Of a stretch of 38,198 nt of DNA, positions 7,985 to 18,300 are shown in pieces (within the stretch, counting starts at the first letter, position 1; each line of letters opens with the position of its first letter). The stretch spans positions 1-38,198 of the forward strand of contig JBAYFO010000034.1 of the NCBI GenBank assembly GCA_041667115.1, written 5' to 3'. The stretch comes from UBA1563 sp041667115. Its GTDB lineage: Bacteria; Bacteroidota; Ignavibacteria; Ignavibacteriales; Ignavibacteriaceae. A model generated the notes under the pieces. The model did not search any database, was not told the origin of the DNA, and was given only the letters and a program-made list of their open reading frames with translations. The position numbers and the translations under genes are program-made.

Positions 7985-10516
7985 TTAATTTGGATCCGGA
8001 AACAAAGGGATCGTAAATTTAAAACTTGTGCCTTTTCCGTATTCACTTTCAACCCAAATAGAGCAATTGTGTTTTTCAATCATTTCTTTACAAAGAATTA
8101 ACCCGAGCCCTGTCCCTTCTTCGTTATTCGTTCCCTTGGTGGAAAAATGCGAATCTATACGAAATAGTTTATCGAGGTCTTCCGGTCTAATTCCAATTCC
8201 GGAATCTGAAATAGTTAGCTCAGCAAACACTTCCTTACGGATAGCAGAAACAGTTATGTCGCCCCCTTCCGGAGTGAACTTAATGGCGTTAGAAATAAGA
8301 TTTTGGAAGACGGAATTTAACATGTTCAAATCAGCATTGATATGAATAGTTCGCGCGATCTGGTTAACTAAAGTAATGTTTTTGTTCTTGGCTGAGCTTT
8401 CCAGAATTTTGAAAACATAATTAACTTCGTCAAAAAGGTTAATTCGTTCAGCTTGAAATTCTATGTTACTTAATTGCATCCGCGACCAGTGGAGCAAGTT
8501 TTCAATCAACTTATAAAGATTTTTTGAAGCTCCATTAATATCCTGTGTTAGTTTCCATTTGTCTTCCGTTTCAAGTGTATCAAACTCATTCATTAAAAAA
8601 TTGGAACAGCCGAGTAACCCTTGGAAGGGACTTTTCAGATCGTGCGCAATAATTGAGAAGAATTTATCTTTGCTGTTGTTCAGTTCGCGCAATTCCTCCG
8701 AATATTTTTTGATAGCCTCTTCCGCCCAAATTCGTTGTGTAATATCTATAATAAAGCCCTCGAGATAAGTTTCACCGGAATCACTTGCGCTGACGCTCAG
8801 TCCTTTATCAAGAACCCATTTTTCTTCACCGCTCTTTGTAATTAATCTGTATTCGTTTTGGTAAGGTTCGTTTTTATCAGTACAATTCTTAATGCGGGTA
8901 ATTACTTTAGAGAGGTCGCCCGGATGAATTAAAGAATTAAAGGTAACCCGGTTGTCGTATATAAAATTTTCAATTTGATATCCTGTAAGTTCCAAACAGC
9001 CATCACTCAGATAACTCATCTTTCTTTCTTCATCATTACTACATCGATAGGCAATTCCCGAAAGATTGTTGATGAGTGTAGAAAGTTTTCTTTCACTTTC
9101 TCTTAAAGAGTTTTCACTTCTTTTTCTTTCAGTTATTTCCAGTTCAAGATACTTGTTTGCCTCAGCAAGTTCATGAGTTCTTTCAGAAATCAATTCCTCA
9201 AGTTTTTCTTGATGAAGATTTAAAGCAAGTTCGTAATTTTTTCTTTCGCTGATATCCTGAATATGCACCAAGTACCCGATAACTGTTGTGTTTCCCTCGT
9301 CAATTAAAGGAGAAATTAACAGGTCGACATAAACTTCACCGGTTTTTCTAACTCGATAGAGATTTTCTCTTTTAAAAAAATCAAAATCAAAAAGCTGTTC
9401 AATTCTGATCGATTCTTTTCTTAGAAGCAGATCTCTCTGTTCTTCCGACAAAAAAGAGTTGAAGAGAAGATTATAACCATCAAGATCCAGAGTGCTTGAA
9501 AGCCCGAAAATCTTATAAGACGCTTTATTCATATGCACAAAAGAACCATTGGGAGCAAAAAAGATTATCCCGATAGGAGACTCTTCGAAGATACTGCGGA
9601 AGCGTTCTGCGCTTATTTTAAGAGCGTCTTCAGTTTGAAAATGTTCCGCTATTTCATTTTCAAGTTGCATGTTTACTTCAGTTAATTCTTTTGTTCGTTT
9701 TTCAACTAACTCTTCAAGTTGATTTTGGAATTGGCTGATCTCGAAATCGGCTTTTCTCCGCTCGATAACATCACGGAAAACAAGAACAACACCTGTAGTT
9801 TTCCCTTTGCCATCAATTATCGGGGCAGTGCTATCATCAATTGGGATTGTATTTCCGGATCTTGTTAGAAGAGCAGTTTTAGCTTCGAGGGCACAATTGC
9901 AATTGGTTTCAAGAACCTTTACTATGGGGTTCTCGATCTCTTTTCCGGTTTCTTCATCAATAAATTTAATAACCGAGCAAATATCTTTTCCGACAAGTTC
10001 GTTCGCTCCCCAGCCGGTTAATTCTTCGGTTATACGGTTAACGAAAGTAATGTTTCTCTTTACATCGGTTGTAATAACGGCATCGCCAATGCTCTGGAGC
10101 GTTGTAAACAGCCAGCGTTCATTTTCTTTTAATTTTTTTTCGATTGAGTGTTTGTATAAAGCAACTTCAATAGCAGAACGAAGTTCCCGTTCCTCAAAAG
10201 GTTTTAAGATATAGCCGTAAGGTTCGGCGAGTTTCGCCCTCTCCAACGTCTTTTCGTCGGCATAAGCGGTTAGGAAAATTACAGGGATATCATATTCAAG
10301 TTTAATTTTTGATGCAATCTCAATTCCGTCAAGATTCCCTTTAAGCATAATATCTTGCAAAATAAGATCAGGAGTTTTAGTTTTTAAAACGGCGAGAACT
10401 TCTTTTCCGGTTGAAACCATGTCTGTGACGTTATAACCAAGAGTTAAAAGACGGGCATGCAGGTCCAGAGCAATAATGCCTTCATCTTCCACGATTAGAA
10501 TATTTTTTTTATCCAA
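7985..10516 (-). CDS. REC-PAS3-histidine kinase
   Basis: An 843-residue soluble kinase. The receiver (5-120, Asp55 in LQDIML, Lys105 in LKPF) is followed by PAS1 (about 133-255), a coiled coil (about 260-300), PAS2 (about 303-425), a second coiled coil (about 430-472), PAS3 (about 474-595), HisKA with AHDLKSP (His625) and HATPase (Asn743; GTGLGL near the end). The start is a TTG at 10516. It is supported by a strong AGGAG seven bases upstream and by a gap of only 3 bases to the previous gene's stop, which suggests translational coupling. The HDLKSP form of the H-box is typical of Bacteroidota kinases. The signal is unknown; PAS2 and PAS3 show no obvious cofactor signature. Confidence 0.9.
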   Translation of the reverse strand: MDKKNILIVEDEGIIALDLHARLLTLGYNVTDMVSTGKEVLAVLKTKTPDLILQDIMLKGNLDGIEIASKIKLEYDIPVIFLTAYADEKTLERAKLAEPYGYILKPFEERELRSAIEVALYKHSIEKKLKENERWLFTTLQSIGDAVITTDVKRNITFVNRITEELTGWGANELVGKDICSVIKFIDEETGKEIENPIVKVLETNCNCALEAKTALLTRSGNTIPIDDSTAPIIDGKGKTTGVVLVFRDVIERRKADFEISQFQNQLEELVEKRTKELTEVNMQLENEIAEHFQTEDALKISAERFRSIFEESPIGIIFFAPNGSFVHMNKASYKIFGLSSTLDLDGYNLLFNSFLSEEQRDLLLRKESIRIEQLFDFDFFKRENLYRVRKTGEVYVDLLISPLIDEGNTTVIGYLVHIQDISERKNYELALNLHQEKLEELISERTHELAEANKYLELEITERKRSENSLRESERKLSTLINNLSGIAYRCSNDEERKMSYLSDGCLELTGYQIENFIYDNRVTFNSLIHPGDLSKVITRIKNCTDKNEPYQNEYRLITKSGEEKWVLDKGLSVSASDSGETYLEGFIIDITQRIWAEEAIKKYSEELRELNNSKDKFFSIIAHDLKSPFQGLLGCSNFLMNEFDTLETEDKWKLTQDINGASKNLYKLIENLLHWSRMQLSNIEFQAERINLFDEVNYVFKILESSAKNKNITLVNQIARTIHINADLNMLNSVFQNLISNAIKFTPEGGDITVSAIRKEVFAELTISDSGIGIRPEDLDKLFRIDSHFSTKGTNNEEGTGLGLILCKEMIEKHNCSIWVESEYGKGTSFKFTIPLFPDPN

Positions 10517-10519
10517 GAA

Positions 10520-12547
10520 TTAACTCCTCTCCCTCTCGTCAAATTTTATTACAAATTTTGCACCGGGGGCATTTGTTCTTTCAATTGTCCCATTGAGTTG
10601 TTTTGTTAAGATAGTAACCAAGTTAAGGCCCAAAGTTTTAGAGTTTTCAAGATCAAGGTTTTCAGGCAGTCCGTCTCCATCATCTTGAACAATTAGGACA
10701 TACTCATGCAATCCCGGTGAAGCAAATGAAATCATCAGTTCGCCGGCATTTCTATTGGTGTATGCATATTTCAAAGAATTAGAGATAAGTTCATTGATTA
10801 TTAATCCAACCGGAATTGCCAAATCAACACTTAAATTAATTTTCTGCAGATCATATTTTAGTTCAATCTGTTTATCAATTTTATAAGAATTTGAAATCTG
10901 TTGAGTCAAATTAATAATATATGAACTCATATCTATATGGGAAAGTGATTTTGATTGATAAAGTTTTTCATGAATCATGGTCATCGCTTTTATTCTGTTT
11001 TGACTTTCGACCAACGCATCAACGGATTCTTTTGCGGTTACTTTCATCGCCTGCAGGCTTAAAAGGCTTGAAACAATCTGTAAATTATTTTTTACCCGGT
11101 GATGAATTTCTTTCAAAAGCACTTCCTTTTCGGTAAGTGATTTTTGTATTTCCATTTCCGCTAATTTTCTGTCGGTACTGTCTCTTACAATTGATTGATA
11201 TCTTCCGTCGTTCAATTTTTTAGAATTTATTTCTGCAATAAATTCGCTAGTGTATTTTGGTTTTAGACGGTGTTCCGATAAAAACGAACCTGTCTCGTTG
11301 ATAAGGTCAAGCTTAAGAGGATTTTCTAAAAATTCTGTTTCGGAAAATAAATTGCTGATGTTCAATTTTAACAATTCTTTTCGCGAGTACCCGAACATCT
11401 CAACCGCGCTGGAATTTAGGTCGACAAAATTTCCTTTTGCATCAAAAACCAAGATAGCATCTGAGGCTTGTTCGACGAGCATACGAAAATTTTCTTCACT
11501 TTTCGTCAATTCAAAAGTCTTTTCTGCTACTTTTCGTTTCAATGAAAAATTCCAAAATCCAAAAATTCCGATGATGACCAAAAAAAAGAGTGCTGCAAAA
11601 AAGGCATATTTTAGAACTTCTTTTTTTGAAAAATCACTCGGCGCAATTTCACCAAACCATTTTTTATAAATTTCTTTCGCTTTTCCGGTTTTTTCAACGA
11701 TAGCTAAACCTTCGTTCAAAACGTTTGCAAGGTCTGTCTCTTTTTTATTGACGGCAAAACAAAGTTTCGTCGAGAAAATAGAATTTACAGCCGGACTGAC
11801 ATTTTTCAATTTAAATTCATTCGCGATCATTAATCCCTGAAGATGCGAGACAAGCGCGGCATTACCGGAACCGGACGCGAGTAAACGTAACGCATCGGGT
11901 TCTGTATTAACGAGGATAAGATTTACCCGGTACTTCCCCGTCTTCATAAAATCATGCATCAGGCTACCCTGTTCAACAATTACTTGTTTGTCTCTTAGAT
12001 CATCAAATGATTTGATATTGGCAGAATCATTTCTTGTGAAGATTGAGTAGTGAACGGTTAAAAATGAACTTGAAAAGCTATGTTGTTCTTCTCTTTCTTT
12101 TGAATAGAGCATACCCGCCAGAGCATCTATTTTTCCGCTTGCCAGCATTCGCCGCAGATCATGAAACGGTTTTGCAATGTAAGTAATTTTAAGATTCATC
12201 ACTTCGGCAACTGCGTTGACAAAATCAATATCATAACCGTCGGGTTTTCCACTTGCATTAATAAATTCATACGGAGGGAAATCGTAATTAAGCCCAACAG
12301 TTATTTCTCTTTCCGGAGATTTTTCCGGAGATTCAGAAGAATCAAACTGTGAGGTTGATTTTGATAATCCGTTCGTTTGTTCAACCGGTTGCTTAGCTTG
12401 AGAAATTAATTGTGAAGAGAATAAAAGGGGAAGAAAGGAGAGGAGAAAAATCTGATTTTTTATTTTCACTTTTTTATGTTGAAGGGCCATACGGGCACCT
12501 ATAACAGTATGAGCATAAATCCGGGATACGTAGTTTTTCATTCTCAT
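10520..12547 (-). CDS. membrane sensor kinase with periplasmic amino-acid-binding-type domain (SBP-PAS-HisKA_2)
   Basis: A 675-residue histidine kinase. It has an N-terminal signal/anchor (about 32-50) and a periplasmic bacterial type-3 solute-binding fold (about 80-300; VGLNYDFPPYEF, then GKPDGYDIDFVNAV). A transmembrane helix (about 312-334), one PAS domain (about 348-462) and a HisKA_2 H-box EIHHRVKNN (predicted His483) follow, then HATPase (LISNSLKYA, DDGDGLP). The binding domain suggests direct sensing of a small polar solute such as an amino acid, as in BvgS/EvgS-type kinases; the ligand cannot be told. The first ATG (12547) is preferred because GGAG lies eight bases upstream, straddling the previous gene's end. 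An internal Met20 would give a more classic signal peptide but has no ribosome site. Second gene of the operon. Confidence 0.88.
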   Translation of the reverse strand: MRMKNYVSRIYAHTVIGARMALQHKKVKIKNQIFLLSFLPLLFSSQLISQAKQPVEQTNGLSKSTSQFDSSESPEKSPEREITVGLNYDFPPYEFINASGKPDGYDIDFVNAVAEVMNLKITYIAKPFHDLRRMLASGKIDALAGMLYSKEREEQHSFSSSFLTVHYSIFTRNDSANIKSFDDLRDKQVIVEQGSLMHDFMKTGKYRVNLILVNTEPDALRLLASGSGNAALVSHLQGLMIANEFKLKNVSPAVNSIFSTKLCFAVNKKETDLANVLNEGLAIVEKTGKAKEIYKKWFGEIAPSDFSKKEVLKYAFFAALFFLVIIGIFGFWNFSLKRKVAEKTFELTKSEENFRMLVEQASDAILVFDAKGNFVDLNSSAVEMFGYSRKELLKLNISNLFSETEFLENPLKLDLINETGSFLSEHRLKPKYTSEFIAEINSKKLNDGRYQSIVRDSTDRKLAEMEIQKSLTEKEVLLKEIHHRVKNNLQIVSSLLSLQAMKVTAKESVDALVESQNRIKAMTMIHEKLYQSKSLSHIDMSSYIINLTQQISNSYKIDKQIELKYDLQKINLSVDLAIPVGLIINELISNSLKYAYTNRNAGELMISFASPGLHEYVLIVQDDGDGLPENLDLENSKTLGLNLVTILTKQLNGTIERTNAPGAKFVIKFDERERS

Positions 12548-12550
12548 GAT

Positions 12551-15007
12551 TTAGTCTCCGCCATTGTCTGGTTTTCGGAAATTAATTATAAAATTAGCTC
12601 CATTATCGTGAATCATTTCAACGGAACCTCCTAATTGTTTGGCAAGGATATTTACAAGTTTCAACCCGAGAGATTTAGTTTGCGTGAAATCCAAATTTTT
12701 AGGAAGCCCAACGCCGTTATCACTTACAGTAAGTTGTAGTCGGTTTTCTCCAACCGTAATAAGTTTAATAATTATTTTACCTTTTTGTTCATTAGTAAAA
12801 GCATATTTTAACGAGTTTGAAACCAGTTCGTTAATGATCAGTCCGCAGGGAAGAGCGGTTTCGACATCAAGAGAAATATCGTTGATATCAACAGTAATAT
12901 CAATTAAACTTGAGCCGATATTATATGCTCGAAGAAGAGATAGGGTGAGATTCTCTACATAATCCTTAATATCTATATTGGCAAAGTCGTCTGTTTGGTA
13001 AAGCTTTTCATGAATAAGCGCCATAGATTTTACGCGGTTCTGGCTGTCCCTAAAATATCCAAGCGCAGATTCGTCGGTAATAAAATCGGCTTGCAAGGTA
13101 AGCAGACTTGAAATAATCTGCAGATTGTTTTTTACCCGGTGATGGATTTCTTTAATCATTATTTCTTTTTCGGTAAGTGAAGCTTGGAGCTGTTGCTCGG
13201 CTTTGATTCTTTCCGTAACATCCAGCGCAAGTGCGAGTCGCGCATCATAATCACCAAACTTGATTGAGTGGGAAATAATTTCTGCGTCAATTAAAGTCCC
13301 GTCTTTTTTTAAATGTTTCCAGGTTCCTGAATAGTTTATTTGAGGTTGTGGCTGAGCTAAAAATTCCAATGCATGGGGAATTTCTGATGTGGGGCGGATA
13401 TCCTTCAGCGTCATGGAAAGAAATTCTTCCCGTGAGTAGCCGTAATGGCGGATCGCCATATCATTTGTGGTTAAAAATTGTAAACTCTCTTGATCATAAA
13501 CCCACATCGGGAAAGGATTACTTTCAAACAGGGTTCTATAACGGGTCTCACTTTCAATTAATGCATCTTGAACCTTTGTGCGTTCAATAATTTCATTTTT
13601 CAATTCCTCATTTGCTTCTTCAAATTGTTTGGTTCGCTCAGTCACTCTACTTTCGAGCGTCTGGTTAAGGCTAATAATTTTTTCTTCTCTTTTTGTACTC
13701 TGATACGCGTTTGCAAAAATGTCCGCAATTACTTTTAGTAGCTGTAAACTTTCCGGGCTAAATTCTTTCTTTTTTGTAAGGGCATCGAAGCCCAAAAAAC
13801 CTTTAAGTTCATTTGAGTAAACTAAAGGCAGAAAAACTATTGATTTAACGTTGCTTCTTTCGAAAATCTGTTTTACCACTAACGCTTCTTCGGGTAGTTG
13901 GGAGACATCATGAATATAGACCGTTTCAAATGTGGATAATTTGTTTTCGATATAGCGAAGTGACTTTGAGTCTCTTCGTTGATGTTTGATTATGCGTGAA
14001 TTATTTCCATCAGAAATCCATTCGTGGGTTTTGACGTAGGTTTTCAGGTCTTCTGAATATAAAAAAAGGTAGCCTCTATCAAGGTTGAAGAACGTTCCAA
14101 TTACTTTTAAGGCTGCTGAAATTGCTTGATCTATTTTTGAAAGTGGGATATTAATAAATGCGGTTGATATAGTTGCTATCAACTTTTCGAATTTTGCTTG
14201 TGCTCTCAGGTTATCTTCGGTTTGCCTTATTTCGGTAATATCTCTCATGGTTCCGAAAACTCCTGCAATGCTATTGTCTTGCTCTACAATATGCCTCCAG
14301 TGTATCTCAACCCATTTGAAGTTTTCTTGAGTAGTTAAAACTCTGGTTATTAGTTTGGAACCGGTTGATTCTTTTCCAAGGGTTTGAAAAAAAAGATTAC
14401 TTCTCTCTCTCTCCTCTTTATGGATATAGTTAAGAAATGGAGTTCCTAAACAATCCTTAACGGAAAATCCTGTCAATCTACTCCACGCAGGATTTAAGAA
14501 AGTCCAATTATTGTTGGTATCAATGCGAAAAATAATTTCATTAACATTATTAACTATCGAGCGATATCGGTCATGGCTTTTTCTTAATTTTGCACCAAGC
14601 AAAGTTTGTTCGTGCACCCGGTTGTCTAAGGAAATTTGTTCTTTTTCCAAATCTTTTACGTAATTCTCGTTTTTTATCATCCGTTGTCTTATCCAGCCGG
14701 TCATTCCTCCTATTCCAACAGCGGTAAGCGCCCCTGGCAACAAGTGAATTGCAGTACCGAGATGATTAACGTTTATATCTGGGGACAAAAAATAGTTTAC
14801 TATGATAATAAAGCAAGCTGTAAAAATTCCTGTACGCTTACCCAAAATCCAAGCGGTGAATGCAATAGGAATAAAACTAAACATGAAAATGGATTCTTTG
14901 AAAAACGTAAAGAATAGTTCATACACGAACAGATATAGAAATGCAGATCCCACAATAAGTATCGGAGCGTAGTAATGAACCGGGATCTTGTTTTTAATTG
15001 TAAACAT
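12551..15007 (-). CDS. membrane sensor kinase PAS-GAF-PAS-HisKA_2
   Basis: An 818-residue histidine kinase. Residues 1-108 hold about four hydrophobic helices with very short loops, so sensing is probably in or at the membrane rather than periplasmic. Then come PAS1 (about 145-260), GAF (about 272-435), a coiled coil (about 440-480), PAS2 (about 486-602), HisKA_2 EIHHRVKNN (predicted His623) and HATPase (LVSNSLKYA, DNGVGLP). The kinase half closely resembles that of the next gene, so the two are probably paralogues. It heads the four-kinase operon; only 3 bases separate its stop from the next ATG. HisKA_2 kinases often signal through separate receivers, and the REC domains of the two downstream kinases are natural candidates (inference). 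Confidence 0.88.
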   Translation of the reverse strand: MFTIKNKIPVHYYAPILIVGSAFLYLFVYELFFTFFKESIFMFSFIPIAFTAWILGKRTGIFTACFIIIVNYFLSPDINVNHLGTAIHLLPGALTAVGIGGMTGWIRQRMIKNENYVKDLEKEQISLDNRVHEQTLLGAKLRKSHDRYRSIVNNVNEIIFRIDTNNNWTFLNPAWSRLTGFSVKDCLGTPFLNYIHKEERERSNLFFQTLGKESTGSKLITRVLTTQENFKWVEIHWRHIVEQDNSIAGVFGTMRDITEIRQTEDNLRAQAKFEKLIATISTAFINIPLSKIDQAISAALKVIGTFFNLDRGYLFLYSEDLKTYVKTHEWISDGNNSRIIKHQRRDSKSLRYIENKLSTFETVYIHDVSQLPEEALVVKQIFERSNVKSIVFLPLVYSNELKGFLGFDALTKKKEFSPESLQLLKVIADIFANAYQSTKREEKIISLNQTLESRVTERTKQFEEANEELKNEIIERTKVQDALIESETRYRTLFESNPFPMWVYDQESLQFLTTNDMAIRHYGYSREEFLSMTLKDIRPTSEIPHALEFLAQPQPQINYSGTWKHLKKDGTLIDAEIISHSIKFGDYDARLALALDVTERIKAEQQLQASLTEKEIMIKEIHHRVKNNLQIISSLLTLQADFITDESALGYFRDSQNRVKSMALIHEKLYQTDDFANIDIKDYVENLTLSLLRAYNIGSSLIDITVDINDISLDVETALPCGLIINELVSNSLKYAFTNEQKGKIIIKLITVGENRLQLTVSDNGVGLPKNLDFTQTKSLGLKLVNILAKQLGGSVEMIHDNGANFIINFRKPDNGGD

Positions 15008-15058
15008 AAAAAACTTGCTGCATTATAAAATCAAAATTACAATCCAAAGGTAAGTTCA

Positions 15059-15085
15059 TTATCGAAAATGAATTGGGTATAGTTA
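15059..15085 (-). promoter_or_regulatory. weak candidate sigma-28-type promoter for the four-kinase operon
   Basis: On the minus strand, TAAC (15085-15082), a 15-base spacer and TTCGATAA (15066-15059) lie 52 bases before the ATG at 15007. The -10 box is identical to those before the chemoreceptor at 33138; the -35 box has one mismatch to TAAA. Confidence 0.4.
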
Positions 15086-15193
15086 ATGGTGTTGTAAAGG
15101 AAAAACATTTTCTAGAATACAAATATACGGGCATTTTGTTTATTCTAGAGATTTTTTCTTTGCGAACCCTGCATCTTCTTTGCATGCGTTGCC

Positions 15194-15222
15194 AGAAAAA
15201 TTTCCCCCGGTCAAGCCGGTGG
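15194..15222 (-). terminator. candidate terminator after the 1605-residue hybrid kinase
   Basis: On the minus strand, a CCACCGG / CCGGGGG stem (one A-G mismatch) with a five-base loop is followed by AAATTTTT. It lies about 100 bases after the stop of the big kinase and would separate it from the four-kinase operon. Confidence 0.4.
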
Positions 15223-15322
15223 TCATCTTATTTAAGAAATAGAATCTTATCCCGGTGACGAAATCTTGGGAAGCAACAACAAATTCCTTGAGTATCATTT
15301 TTTTAGAAGTCATCCAGGCGAA

Positions 15323-18300
15323 TTAACGGCCAACGAACAGACTCGTTAGCAACTCAAGGAGGTCATGTTTATCGAAAGGTTTAGCAAGATAATGTGAACA
15401 TCCACCTGAGAGAAACTCTTTTTTGTCACTTTCCATTGCATAAGCCGTTACTGCTACTATTGGAGTTTCCGCATACTGAGGCATCTTTCTTATTTCTTTT
15501 GTAATTGCCACTCCATCCATTCCCGAGCCTAGATTCATATCCATCAGAATAAGGTCATATTGCTTAACAGACACTAATTGTAATGCCGATTGCCCGTCTT
15601 TTGCGGTTTCTACCCGGTATAGTTTATTTAAATATAATTTTACTACATTTTGATTAATAAAGTCATCCTCAACGTATAAAACCAGAGGCAAATCTGTGTT
15701 ATGAATCTTTATTGCTTCGAGTTTTTTCGGTTCAATTTCTTCTACCTGGTTAGTCTCTTGGGACACAGAGGTAGGTTCTACAGCAGGGAATTTTACAGTA
15801 AAAGTTGAACCAACACCGAAATTACTTTCCACGGTAATGACACCATTCATTAGTTCGATAATTCTTTTTGAAATTGTTAAACCCAAACCGGCTCCCTCAT
15901 AACTGCGGCTCATTCCCTCGCTCACCTGGCGGAATTCATCCCAAATAAGTTCAATTTGGTCTTCAGCGATTCCGATACCGGTATCTTTTACTTTTACATA
16001 AGCCCAGTCTTTTTCATCGGCGGTTTCTTTGCCTATTTCAATAGTTATCTTTCCGGTGCATGTAAATTTCACCGCGTTATTCATAATATTATTTATGGTC
16101 CGTTCAAAGAGATTGCTGTCTAATTTGGCATAAACATTTTCTTCGGAAAAAACTTTTTCTATAAGGAGATTTTTACCTGCGGCAATATCGGTATATAAGT
16201 TTATTACATTTTCTACTGCAGGAACAAGTGAAGTGTTTTTACTAATGACTTCAATTTTATCGCTAGAAGCTTTTGTTAAATCGAGGATCAAGTTTAGCGT
16301 GTCACTCAACCTTTTCCCGGAAGAATAAATAACCCGGCACATTTCTGCATATTCAGGGTTATCAAGAAATGTAGAAAGCATCTCGGCATATCCCAGGATT
16401 CCATTCAACGGTGTCCGTAATTCATGGCTCATATTTGCCAGGAAGTTTGATTTCAGCCGGTTCATCTCTTCCGCTTTATCTTTAGCGATTACAAGTTCCT
16501 CAAACATCTTTTTCTTTTCGGTAATGTCTTCATTTACGGCAACAAAATTTGTTATAATTCCTTCATTATTTACTAAAGGAGAAATCAATGCAGATTCCCA
16601 ATACAATTCTCCGTTTTTCTTTTTGTCAAGAAATTCTCCCTTCCATTCTTTCCCGCTAAGTATAGTATCCCAAAGTTCTTTATAAAATTTTTCATCTTGA
16701 TGCCCGGATTTTAGGATACGCGGGGTTTTACCGATTGCTGCTTCTTGTGAAAATCCGGTAATGTCGCAGAATTTTGTATTCACATATTCTATAGTACCGT
16801 CCGGATCGGTTATTACAACAATAGCGGGACTTTGCTCAACCGCACGGGATAGTTTGCGGAGTTCTTCTTCCCCTTGCCTGCGTTCCGTGATATCGCGGAT
16901 AATTGCGGTAAAATATTTTCCTTGTGATGTTTCCCATTGTGCTAATGATAATTCCAGTGGAAATTCATTTTCGTTTTTATGCAAACCATGGACTTCAACT
17001 GTTTTACCGATAACATGATGTTCGCCTCCTTGCTCAACCCGTTTGATCCCGCCAAGATGATCTTTGACATAGTGTTCAGGAATAACGGTGGTCAAATTTT
17101 CACCTTTTATCTCCGCCTCCGAATAGCCAAATATTTTTTCGGCCCCCTTGTTCCAATCAATTATTATTCCTTGGCTATCGGCGGTAATAATAGCATCATT
17201 AGCCGATTGTGTTACAGTGCGGAATCGTTCTTCACTTTCCTTCAGGGCATTTCTTGCCTGTTCGCGTTCGGTAATGTCGTGAACTATCAATGAAAAAAAA
17301 TCATCATTTTTTACTTTCAATTTGCTTTGGTAAACCTCAACATCACGAATACCGCCGTTTGCAATGCGATGCTTAAAAACGAAGTAATTCTGTCCTCTTT
17401 TTCTTGCTTCAGCCATTTGAATTTTTATCTCTTCAGGCGGTTTGGTATTGATTTGATTGACATTCATTTGCAACAATTCTTCTTTGCTCCAGCCATAAAA
17501 TTTTTCTGCGGAATTATTAGCAAAAATTATTCTGCCGGTGTTGGGGTCTACGAAAAGAATAATAGCGTCATTGTTTTCGAAGAATTTTCTATACCGTTCT
17601 TCGCTTTCTTGTATTGCATCCTCTGCTTTCTTACGTTCCGTGATGTCTAAGATAGCTACAATTAATCCGGCAATTTCGTTTTGAGTGTTTCTATACGCTG
17701 ATTTGTAGAAGAGCACATCATGCTCGGAACCTTTGGTATCGACAAATTTGGATTCATATGTTTGTGTTCCACCCGAATCAAAAAGTTCTTTATCTTTTGC
17801 AAAATAAATTTCAGCGAGTTCCGGGGGGTAAAGATCGAAAACGGTTTTGCCGATTAGCTGTTCTCTTGAATAACCGAAGAGAGAAATAAAAGAGTTATTT
17901 GCGTCAGTGTATTTTCCCTCTTTATCTTTATAAAAAACCGGTATGGGCATTGTTGCAAGTAAATTATTTAAGAACGCTTCATTATCGCGCAGAGCTGCTT
18001 CGGTTCGTTTATGTTCGGTTATATCATTTATTATTGCAAAGAAAACGTTTTTATCTTCTAGTCTATGAAGCTGTAAGTGAACTTCAACGGGATAATCGCT
18101 TCCGTCTTTTCTTCTGTGAATTGTCTCAAAAACAAATAATTCATCAGTGCCGGTAATTAAAGGCTCAACTGCATGCCGGAAAGTTTCTTCCGTAAATTCC
18201 GGTTTAATATCTACCGGTGTTAAGCCGCATATTTCTTGAAATGAATACCCTAAATTTTCCAGAGCGCTATTGTTCACATATTCAAATTTTAGAGTTGCGG

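Larger units (their letters stand above)
15008..15322. other. intergenic region between two kinase units
   Basis: These 315 bases lie between two same-strand kinase genes. They hold a terminator-like hairpin for the upstream gene (15194-15222) and a possible sigma-28-like promoter for the downstream operon (15059-15085). An open frame of about 60 codons on each strand overlaps this gap; neither has a ribosome site or recognisable content, and I see no gene here. Confidence 0.6.
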
